DNA of 6,118 bases from Treponema sp. Its GTDB lineage: Bacteria > Spirochaetota > Spirochaetia > Treponematales > Breznakiellaceae. How positions within the stretch are numbered: position 1 is the stretch's first letter; each line of letters opens with the position of its first letter. The stretch spans positions 1-6,118 of the forward strand of contig WRNF01000046.1 in NCBI GenBank assembly GCA_009776715.1, given 5' to 3'. The translations under genes were made by a program, and so were the position numbers. This document shows, one piece after another, positions 1 through 5,706 of the stretch. Under the pieces are notes generated by a model, which saw nothing but the letters and a program-made list of their open reading frames with translations, had not been told where the DNA came from and made no database searches.

Positions 1-10
1 CGGACAAAAA

Positions 11-45
11 CCCTAACCCCTAACCCCTGACCCCTATTCCCTGTA
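11..45. repeat. Degenerate 7-bp tandem repeat (CCCTAAC type)
   Basis: Five consecutive 7-bp units begin with CCCT: CCCTAAC, CCCTAAC, CCCTGAC, CCCTATT and CCCTGTA. The first two are identical and the later ones drift. No gene overlaps it. It resembles telomere repeats by eye, but it is short and degenerate and lies beside an ordinary operon, so a spacer repeat is the sensible reading. Confidence 0.7.
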
Positions 46-51
46 TTTTTT

Positions 52-90
52 GGCGCCCGCTGCAAGGGATAAATCCCTTGCGCCGCTTTT
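52..90 (+). terminator. Possible terminator hairpin (weak)
   Basis: GCAAGGGA (62-69) and TCCCTTGC (74-81) form a perfect 8-bp stem around a TAAA loop. GGCGC (52-56) could instead pair with GCGCC (80-84), giving a longer, bulged structure. TTTT follows at 87-90, but six bases separate it from the 8-bp stem, which is poor for an intrinsic terminator. It may end a gene lying before the window, or be a repeated palindrome used elsewhere in the genome. Confidence 0.35.
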
Positions 91-137
91 GGCATACAGT
101 GAAATTTTTCTGGGCTACAGCGTGGCAGCTTATTGAT

Positions 138-161
138 CCACACCCTTCGGGTGCTGGTTTT
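138..161 (+). terminator. Possible terminator hairpin with short T tract (weak)
   Basis: CCACACCC (138-145) pairs with GGGTGCTGG (149-157) around a three-base TTC loop, leaving C154 bulged. TTTT (158-161) follows at once, and an eight-T run lies a little further on at 173-180. The shape fits a small rho-independent terminator on the + strand, but the stem is short and bulged and no upstream gene is visible. Confidence 0.3.
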
Positions 162-198
162 GGCTGGGCAAATTTTTTTTAGGAAATTAGCGAATTCC

Positions 199-222
199 TG
201 TGTGTGTGTGTGTGTGTGTGTG
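199..222. repeat. (TG)12 dinucleotide microsatellite
   Basis: Twelve uninterrupted TG units are flanked by CC and CAGG. Alternating purine-pyrimidine tracts of this kind are prone to slipped-strand length change and can adopt Z-DNA under negative supercoiling. It lies about 400 bp before prfB, outside any gene and any promoter I can identify. Confidence 0.95.
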
Positions 223-460
223 CAGGTTCCGTGCTAAGTGAAGCGGTTTTTGGGGAAAATCGAGAGAATTTTTAACTTTTTTTCACAGCAGCAAAACTGC
301 TGCCGAAGGCAACTTGGGTTCTGCATCATACTAAAAATTTACCGTTTTTTTCGAAACATGTCAAGCGGGAAATGGAAAATTTTTCAGTATTTTCGGGGGT
401 TTTTGGTTTGGCTTTAACTTCAAACTAAAGCCGCACATGGTGGCATTGGATGTTAAATGC

Positions 461-536
461 ACACGGATTTACACGGATTTTTAATTAATTCTGATTAATC
501 AGTGTAAATCAGTGTTAATCCGTGCTAATCCGTGTT
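461..536. repeat. Inverted array of 10-bp units (ACACGGATTT / AATCCGTGTT)
   Basis: The left part is two exact copies of ACACGGATTT (461-470, 471-480). The right part is four units in the opposite orientation: AATCAGTGTA (497-506), AATCAGTGTT (507-516), AATCCGTGCT (517-526) and AATCCGTGTT (527-536). The left pair is nearly the reverse complement of the last two right units. At the centre, CTGATTAATCAG (491-502) is a perfect 12-bp palindrome. The whole can fold into a long imperfect hairpin or cruciform. It looks like a dispersed intergenic repeat rather than a protein-binding operator, but genome-wide copies would have to be counted. Confidence 0.88.
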
Positions 537-541
537 ATAAT
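533..541 (+). promoter_or_regulatory. Candidate extended -10 promoter (TGnTATAAT)
   Basis: The bases TGTTATAAT match the sigma-70 extended -10 consensus TGnTATAAT exactly. At the usual 17-bp spacing the -35 region is poor (TGTTAA, 513-518), which extended -10 promoters tolerate. The TG and the first T of the box belong to the last unit of the 10-bp repeat array. Transcription would start near 548, giving a leader of roughly 75 nt before prfB. Confidence 0.5.
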
Positions 542-579
542 GAATATTCGGCACAACACGGCAAAAAAAAGGTAATTTG

Positions 580-608
580 TTGACTTATTTCCATTTTGCT
601 GTTATTCT
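580..608 (+). promoter_or_regulatory. Candidate sigma-70 promoter (TTGACT-17-TATTCT)
   Basis: TTGACT (580-585) matches five of six bases of the -35 consensus. TATTCT (603-608), exactly 17 bp downstream, matches four of six bases of the -10. The predicted start, near 614-616, falls on the ribosome binding site (AGAGG, 615-619), so this promoter would give an unusually short leader of about ten bases. It may act with, or instead of, the extended -10 site upstream. Confidence 0.5.
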
Positions 609-624
609 GAACACAGAGGTTTAT

Positions 625-1741
625 ATGCTATTATCTGAATTAAATACTCCCATCAGGGAAATTAAAGCAAAAATTCACGAGACCAGGAGGCGTCTTTGAC
701 TCTTTGAATGGGCGTATTTCTATCCTAGAGGCAAAAACGGTAACGGAAGGTTTCTGGAATGATTCCGCAATGGCGGAAAAAACCATGTCCGAGCTTAAGG
801 AACTAAAGAACCGCTGCGAACCCTGGGCGGAACTGTGCGCAGAGGCCGAGGATCTTGAGGTTTTATACGAACTTGCGGCAGAAGCAGTTGATGAAAACGA
901 AGCTGCCGGGATAGAGAGCAGCTTAAAAGATATTAGCGTCCGTTTTGAAAAGCAGAACCTTTTAGAGATGATGAGCGGCGAGGTTGACAGAAACGGCTGT
1001 TTTATCACAGTGCATTCCGGGGCGGGTGGAACCGAGGCCTGCGACTGGACGCAGATGCTGTACCGGATGTACCTTCGCTGGGCGGAACGGAAAGGCTTTT
1101 CAATTGAAGAGGTAGATCGCTTGGAAGCAGAAGGCGGGTTAAAATCCGCAACATGTAAGATTGAAGGCAGTTGTGCTTACGGGTATCTAAAGGGCGAAAG
1201 CGGAGTTCACCGGCTGGTGCGCATTTCCCCGTTTGATTCCAATGCGCGGCGCCATACCTCCTTTGCATCGGTGTATCTGTTTCCGATAATTGATGACACA
1301 ATCGAAGTGGAAATACGCCCCGAAGACCTTAAAGTGGATACCTACCGTTCAGGGGGCGCGGGCGGGCAGCATGTGAATAAAACAGACAGTGCCGTGCGCT
1401 TTACCCATTTGCCGACGGGAATTGTGGTTACATGCCAGAGTGAACGCAGCCAGATCATGAACCGTTCCATTGCGATGAGCATGCTCAGGGCAAAGCTCTA
1501 TGAACATTACCGGCAGGAGAAAGAAAAAGAGAACGAAAGGTTTCATCAGGAAAAAAAGGACATTGCATGGGGCAGCCAGATTCGATCTTATGTTTTTCAG
1601 CCCTACACTTTGGTTAAAGATTACCGCACCAAAGCAGAAACGGGAAATATTCAAGCGGTAATGGACGGCGGCATTGATCTTTTTATAGAGGAATTTCTTA
1701 GATTTACCTGGGCTAACAATACTGGAGGAAGCAGGACTTAA
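625..1741 (+). CDS. prfB: Peptide chain release factor 2, with +1 programmed frameshift
   Basis: RF2 recognises UGA and UAA in the ribosomal A site and triggers release of the finished peptide. The gene must be read as 625-696 joined to 698-1741, giving 371 residues (E. coli RF2 has 365). The zero frame starts at ATG 625, five bases after AGAGG, and meets TGA at codon 25. The joined protein reads RRRLDSL across the junction, matching RGYLDYD of E. coli RF2. Visible landmarks are SGAGGTEACDW near residue 131, the stop-codon recognition tripeptide SPF (201-203), and the catalytic GGQ (246-248). SPF and GGQ are 45 residues apart, as in E. coli. SPF rather than PxT separates it from RF1. The C-terminal part has the family's WGSQIRSYVFQPYTLVKD segment. 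The residue equivalent to E. coli 246 appears to be serine. It is first in the operon and ends in TAA, two bases before the next start. Confidence 0.98.
685..700 (+). promoter_or_regulatory. RF2 programmed +1 frameshift site
   Basis: The arrangement is AGGAGG (685-690), CGT, CTT (694-696), TGA (697-699), C. It matches the E. coli prfB site (AGGGGG, three bases, CTT TGA C) in spacing and slip codon, with a perfect Shine-Dalgarno core as stimulator. In the known mechanism, a low RF2 level lets the ribosome pause at UGAC. The peptidyl-tRNA on CUU then slips forward to UUU, and reading continues with GAC. High RF2 causes termination after 24 codons. The site therefore makes RF2 control its own synthesis. 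Confidence 0.97.
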
Positions 1742-1743
1742 TA

Positions 1744-3228
1744 ATGAAAAAAAAATTATCAAAATTTTTTTTATGTTTCATTATCTGTTATATGCTTCCC
1801 TGTGTTTCTCTGTATGCCAGGGGAAAGCAGGAAGAACCTGAAATAATCCCGTTGAACAATGAATGGCTGCTCTGCATTACTGCTTTTGATTATTCGGGGC
1901 TGTCTCCTTCGCGCCGTGTTGCAGGCGAGGTAATTGTCAGAAATTTACTGGATACCTTAAACACAGTAAGCTACCGCCTGCGCATTTCGAATGAATACGC
2001 GTATTACGAAGGCTATGCATGGAGACAGTCATTAATGTCCGCCGCCAAATCACTTTCTCAAAAATATGATGAACGTTCCGCGTTAATTTACCGGGGCGAG
2101 CCGGGATGGAAATTAAAAACCAGCTTAAAAAGAATAGATGCGGACATTGTAAGGCTTCGTGAAAGTTATGAAATTATTGAAAATAATAAACCGTTAATAG
2201 AGAATGAACCTGTATTTGGCTTAAGCCAGGCAAATACCGGAAATACATTTCCCGAAGCTCCGAGAAAAGGCGGGGAGCGCCGGTTTTGCCAGACTCAGGG
2301 AGCAGATGGGTTTTTAACCGGCCAGGTTATTGAATTTCACGGGCGGTATTTTATTAAAATTCAATTGTACATTTTATATACCAATTCTTATGTTTATGAA
2401 GATGACATTATTTTTTCGTTGGAAGATACTGACGATGCGGTGAAGGAAATTTCAGCACGGCTTACCGCTGTGCTGTCCGGCAACAAGCCCGCGGCAATTG
2501 CAGTAAACGCCGATCCGCCTGAAGCGCAGGTGCTGCTCAACAGGAACTACGCGGGCAGGGGAACGGTAGCAGCGCGGGAGCATCCTCCCGGGCGCATTAC
2601 CATAGCGGTTTCGGCGGAAGGGTATACTCCGCAAACAATAGAAACAGAATTAGCTCCTGGGCAGCTTACTCAGGTTGATGTGTTATTATCGCCCCTGCAA
2701 TATTCAAATGCGGAAATAATAATTTCAAATTTTTCCGGGGTTTATATTTATTCGGGAGCATTATTTGTAGGCGAGGCTCCGCTCACGCTGCAATTGCCCC
2801 TTGACAATATTGAGTACATATATGCAGTAAGCTCAGGCGGTGAAGAAGCAAAAGCGGTTTTTACAACCCCCGATATGCCTGGCGAGACAACGGCAATTAC
2901 ATTATCGCTAAAGGTTCCTCCTCCGAGCGGGCAGCAACGGGTGAACAAGGCCAGAAACAGGTATTATTGGTCATGGGGAAGCACATGGATTACCATAATT
3001 GCAGCATGGATAACCAATGGAATTAGCAAAGGGTATAGCAACGCTTTGATGTCAGGTTACAGCGATGATTTATACCGCAAAGCAAATGTTTTTAGGGTTG
3101 TTAGCTTAAGTTCCATGATAGTGTTCGGATCGGTTGCCGCTTTTAATTTTTATCAGATGTTGCGGTATCTGGTAATTGCCAATAAGGGCGCTACTCCTAT
3201 TGTCAAACAGGAGAAAAAGAAATTATGA
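1744..3228 (+). CDS. PEGA-domain exported, membrane-anchored protein
   Basis: This is a 494-residue protein. Residues 1-25 look like a signal peptide: MKKKLSK, then a hydrophobic stretch, with likely cleavage after LYA. Cys20 follows MLP, which is not a convincing lipobox. Residues about 41-245 form a mixed globular region whose end (DGFLTGQVIEFHG and the strands after it) resembles CsgG/TolB-N-like envelope domains; this is only a resemblance by eye. Residues about 250-317 are a PEGA-type surface domain (ADPPEAQVLLN, later EGYTP), and a related second copy may lie at about 320-390. Two hydrophobic segments near the C-terminus (about 411-428 and 451-476) suggest an inner-membrane hairpin anchor with a basic tail. 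The start is ATG 1744, seven bases after AGGA (1733-1736) and two after the prfB stop. Nine A (1747-1755) and eight T (1765-1772) lie at its 5' end. The function is unknown. The PEGA call is fairly firm, the rest is inference. Confidence 0.85.
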   Translation: MKKKLSKFFLCFIICYMLPCVSLYARGKQEEPEIIPLNNEWLLCITAFDYSGLSPSRRVAGEVIVRNLLDTLNTVSYRLRISNEYAYYEGYAWRQSLMSAAKSLSQKYDERSALIYRGEPGWKLKTSLKRIDADIVRLRESYEIIENNKPLIENEPVFGLSQANTGNTFPEAPRKGGERRFCQTQGADGFLTGQVIEFHGRYFIKIQLYILYTNSYVYEDDIIFSLEDTDDAVKEISARLTAVLSGNKPAAIAVNADPPEAQVLLNRNYAGRGTVAAREHPPGRITIAVSAEGYTPQTIETELAPGQLTQVDVLLSPLQYSNAEIIISNFSGVYIYSGALFVGEAPLTLQLPLDNIEYIYAVSSGGEEAKAVFTTPDMPGETTAITLSLKVPPPSGQQRVNKARNRYYWSWGSTWITIIAAWITNGISKGYSNALMSGYSDDLYRKANVFRVVSLSSMIVFGSVAAFNFYQMLRYLVIANKGATPIVKQEKKKL

Positions 3229-4127
3229 ATTTCGGCCAAAAAATAAAATCATTTTTTTCAAAAAGCGCATCTCTTGGGGATGATTTTTTTGACGATCTGG
3301 CAGATCTTCTTGTGGAAGGAGATATTGGGCCAAAAGAAGCATACAGCATTACCGGGCTGCTGCAGGAAAAATGTAAAAAAGAAAAAATTGCCATAAGCGA
3401 GGATGCAAGGAATTTACTAGCGCAATTGCTCGAAAATGCCATTGTAAACAATTGCGCAGGGAGGGATGCCCCAAGAATTTTTACAGGCAATGAGGGCAGG
3501 CTTACAATCATTCTTATGCTGGGCGTTAATGGAGTGGGAAAAACAACCACGGCCGCCAAGCTCGCCGCTATGTACATGGAATCATCTGATGGTAAAAACA
3601 TCGGCAAAAAGCCAATTCTTGCTGCCGCCGACACATTCAGGGCTGCTGCAATAGATCAATTGAAAATTCATGGGCAGCGGCTTGGAATACGGGTGGTTGC
3701 GCATAAACAGGGCGGCGATCCGGCCGCTGTTGTTTACGATGCAATAGAAGCCGCAGGCAGCGAGGGGCTGGTAATTGCCGACACCGCGGGCAGAATGCAC
3801 ACCAAATCTGCGCTGGTTGAAGAACTGCGGAAAATTGACCGTGTTGTGGAACTGAAGGCAAAAGACGCTGAGTATGTAAAGTACCTTGTATTGGATGCCA
3901 CCACTGGCAGGAATGCCCTTGCCCAGGGGGAAATTTTCTGCGAAGCGGTTTCGCCGAAAGCGGCAATTCTTACAAAATACGACTCAACTGCAAAGGGCGG
4001 AGTTGTTTTTTCCCTGGCATCTGTTTTGCATTTGCCCGTGGCATACCTGTGCACGGGAGAAAAATATATGGACATACAGGTTTTTAACCCTAATCTTTTT
4101 GCAAAGGAATTTGCCGGTCTTGTCTAA
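3225..4127 (+). CDS. ftsY: Signal recognition particle receptor GTPase FtsY
   Basis: FtsY is the membrane-associated receptor for the signal recognition particle. It binds Ffh in a GTP-dependent twin complex and hands translating ribosomes to SecYEG. The protein has 300 residues: an N domain (about 1-85) and a G domain with G1 GVNGVGKTTT (100-109), DTFRAAA (136-142), G3 DTAGR (186-190), G4 TKYD (250-253), then STAKGG, and G5 region CTGEK (276-280). It lacks the long acidic A domain of E. coli FtsY, so membrane binding probably depends on the N-terminal amphipathic helix (NFGQKIKSFFSK). Tyr in TKYD replaces the usual Leu, and Cys276 replaces the first Gly of the common GxGE. The start ATG 3225 overlaps the preceding TGA as ATGA, with AGGAG at 3209-3213 as binding site. 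Ffh is excluded because there is no methionine-rich M domain after the G domain. Confidence 0.97.
   Translation: MNFGQKIKSFFSKSASLGDDFFDDLADLLVEGDIGPKEAYSITGLLQEKCKKEKIAISEDARNLLAQLLENAIVNNCAGRDAPRIFTGNEGRLTIILMLGVNGVGKTTTAAKLAAMYMESSDGKNIGKKPILAAADTFRAAAIDQLKIHGQRLGIRVVAHKQGGDPAAVVYDAIEAAGSEGLVIADTAGRMHTKSALVEELRKIDRVVELKAKDAEYVKYLVLDATTGRNALAQGEIFCEAVSPKAAILTKYDSTAKGGVVFSLASVLHLPVAYLCTGEKYMDIQVFNPNLFAKEFAGLV
4103..4122 (+). promoter_or_regulatory. Ribosome binding site and TTG start of the acidic membrane protein
   Basis: AAAGGA (4103-4108) lies 11 bases before TTG 4120, all inside the end of ftsY. The spacing is long but equals that of ftsY itself. Another in-frame TTG at 4111 is only two bases from AAAGGA, which is too close. 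The next in-frame ATG falls at residue 40, after the membrane segment. An in-frame ATG at 3886 would overlap ftsY by 242 bases. Confidence 0.65.
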
Positions 4128-5706
4128 AAAAAACAAAAAAAAAATTCATTTATCTCATATATTTAAAAAAAACTGGAAAAAGATAGTTGTTTTTTTAATA
4201 TTTATTTCCATAATAGCATTAATATTTTATACGGTCATGCAGGGAACAGAAGACAACGCGGTCCCGGAACCGGCTAAAAGCGATGTTGGAAACGATGCTG
4301 AAACCGAAGGCCTGCAGCCTGAAGAAATACAGCAGATTGCTGAAGCAGAGGAAACAGGGGAAGATGCAGAATCAGAGGAGGAGGAAGAGGAACTCCCTCC
4401 GATCTGGCTGCCGCATGCCCCTGTAAGGTGGTTCCGTTCCAATGCTGGCGGCATCGCTCTTGAAGAAATACCTTCCAGGCTTGCAGCCCTTCGTAATGAT
4501 TACGCCTTGGTAATAGATTATATCAACCCAATTGGATTAGATCCTTATTTATCATCTTTTTATGACAGTACTTTTATTGTTGAAATTCGGTCGCTGTACA
4601 AAGACCGCGAAGAAATTCGCCGCCAGTACATATTTAGGGATGAGGCAGGAACCGCAAGGCTTAATGCAGTTATGCGCATTGAAACTTCAGTTGAAAATGA
4701 AGAGGAGGCATCCCCTGCCGCCGATAGTGAACTAGTTGATGCCGATACCCAGGCAGCATCTGATGATTCAGCGGATGCAAAAGCATCTGAAAATGAAGGA
4801 ACCGCAGCGGAAGAGGACGTTACAGCGCAAGAAATTGCGGCGCAAGAAGTTGCAATGCTGCAGGAAATTGCAGATAACGGTGAAACTTCCGGGCAGAAAG
4901 AAGAAGAAGATGCCTCTATAGAAGAAGCCTCTATAGAAGAAGAAGCCTCTATAGAAGAAGTAATATCTGAAGAAGAAAGTGAAATTACAGTAAAATCTCC
5001 TTTTGAATTTGTTGAAGTTTTTAACGATAAAGCGCAGATCACCGCAGATTACTGGTTTCCTGATGACGGAACCGAAATGATGACAGCTTATACATACAAT
5101 ATGGGTTTGATTATAAGAGCAGAAACATTTCAGATTGGTTCGTACAGATCCAATAAAAGAATTTACACCGATAGTTACCGGTATAACCGTTCTTTTTCGC
5201 TTCGCAGAGTAGAACGTGTTTTTCATGAACAGGCCGATGCAGAGCCAATCCGCATTACTTTCCCCGGCCGCGTATTGGATGCTGCCTTAGACAAAAATTT
5301 TATCGGAGAAAAAACGCCCCAAGTGATCGATTTTTTTGAACCTTACTCTGTAGGAGAAAATTTCCGCATGGTGTATGATACAGACGAAAGGGGAAGGACT
5401 ATCAGCCAGACCATGATGGATGAAGAAGACAACATTGTTTGGGTTATAATTAACACATGGTCGGGGGACAGGATAACCGCTACAAGCAGAACTGAAGGAG
5501 ATGAAGTAAAACTAATAGAATATGAGTATGACGGCAGCGGAAACAGAATTGTTACAAGGGAATATAAAAACGGCGAACTTGAACGGGTTGTATACACCGA
5601 CGGAAAAAATGAAACAGAGGAATTGTATATGAGCGGAACCGTGGTACTGCGGGCTTACTGGGAAGACGGCAGAAAAATTAATGAGGAAAGGGTACGCGGA
5701 AGATGA
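4120..5706 (+). CDS. Unrecognised acidic single-pass membrane protein
   Basis: I do not recognise this 528-residue protein. A lysine-rich N-terminus (1-21) is followed by one hydrophobic helix (about 22-40). By the positive-inside rule this puts the rest outside the cytoplasm. Residues about 43-91 are acidic and low in complexity, ending in a run of Glu. Residues 92-188 look folded. Residues about 190-290 are again very acidic (Glu, Ala, Ser, Asp) and contain the repeats AQEIAAQEV and ASIEE, ASIEEE, ASIEE. Residues 291-528 look folded and rich in beta strands. The end, with motifs such as YEYDGSGNRIVTREYKNGE and YWEDGRKINEE, recalls YD- or YwqK/MORN-like repeats, though only weakly. The gene overlaps ftsY by 8 nt, uses TTG as start, and overlaps the permease gene by ATGA. 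Its place between ftsY and a Lol permease suggests an envelope role, which is not proven. Confidence 0.8.
   Translation: MSKKNKKKIHLSHIFKKNWKKIVVFLIFISIIALIFYTVMQGTEDNAVPEPAKSDVGNDAETEGLQPEEIQQIAEAEETGEDAESEEEEEELPPIWLPHAPVRWFRSNAGGIALEEIPSRLAALRNDYALVIDYINPIGLDPYLSSFYDSTFIVEIRSLYKDREEIRRQYIFRDEAGTARLNAVMRIETSVENEEEASPAADSELVDADTQAASDDSADAKASENEGTAAEEDVTAQEIAAQEVAMLQEIADNGETSGQKEEEDASIEEASIEEEASIEEVISEEESEITVKSPFEFVEVFNDKAQITADYWFPDDGTEMMTAYTYNMGLIIRAETFQIGSYRSNKRIYTDSYRYNRSFSLRRVERVFHEQADAEPIRITFPGRVLDAALDKNFIGEKTPQVIDFFEPYSVGENFRMVYDTDERGRTISQTMMDEEDNIVWVIINTWSGDRITATSRTEGDEVKLIEYEYDGSGNRIVTREYKNGELERVVYTDGKNETEELYMSGTVVLRAYWEDGRKINEERVRGR
4912..4959 (+). repeat. In-frame 15/18-bp tandem repeat coding for ASIEE(E)
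   Basis: Three units start with GCCTCTATAGAAGAA: 4912-4926 (15 bp), 4927-4944 (18 bp, with one extra GAA) and 4945-4959 (15 bp). They encode residues 265-280 of the acidic membrane protein. The identical codons in every unit point to recent duplication by slippage. All units are multiples of three, so copy-number change would not break the frame. Confidence 0.92.

Larger units (their letters stand above)
46..460. other. Non-coding spacer, no supported gene
   Basis: No reading frame on either strand here has the length or start context of a gene. Besides the microsatellite and the two terminator-like hairpins, it holds several T runs (for example 173-180 and 345-351). There is a 6-bp hairpin CAGCAG/CTGCTG (286-291 with 297-302, CAAAA loop). 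There is also a 7-bp hairpin GGCTTTA/TAAAGCC (410-416 with 426-432). In the latter, GTTTG (406-410) could alternatively pair with CAAAC (421-425). None is followed by a T run that would make it a terminator. A small RNA cannot be excluded, but nothing supports one directly. Confidence 0.6.

Noticed and set aside
11..45. Telomere of a linear replicon, as in some spirochaetes
   Set aside because: Borrelia telomeres are covalently closed hairpins, not CCCTAA arrays. This repeat is short, degenerate and inside an ordinary chromosomal spacer.
406..432. H-type pseudoknot from GTTTG/CAAAC and GCTTTA/TAAAGC
   Set aside because: The two stems interleave, but the connecting loops would be zero bases long, so they are mutually exclusive rather than a feasible pseudoknot.
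461..536. CRISPR array
   Set aside because: Units are 10 bp with no unique spacers, and they occur in both orientations. No cas gene is in the window.
704..1741. Reading prfB as a complete gene from TTG 704
   Set aside because: This would drop the N-terminal part. The frameshift site just before it (AGGAGG, CTT TGA C) and the 24-codon lead from ATG 625 match the known RF2 arrangement exactly.
1795..1805. Lipoprotein lipobox at Cys20 of the PEGA protein
   Set aside because: The residues before the cysteine are MLP. Proline at -1 is poorly accepted, and a normal signal peptidase I site (LYA) follows closely.
4560..5042. A serine-rich minus-strand frame antisense to the acidic region
   Set aside because: Its composition is only the complement of GAA/GCA-rich coding repeats. 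It has no plausible start context or known domain.
3886..5706. Starting the acidic membrane protein at the in-frame ATG 3886
   Set aside because: It would overlap ftsY by 242 bases, and those extra residues are an out-of-frame reading of the conserved FtsY G domain. A membrane-protein start at TTG 4120 is far more plausible.
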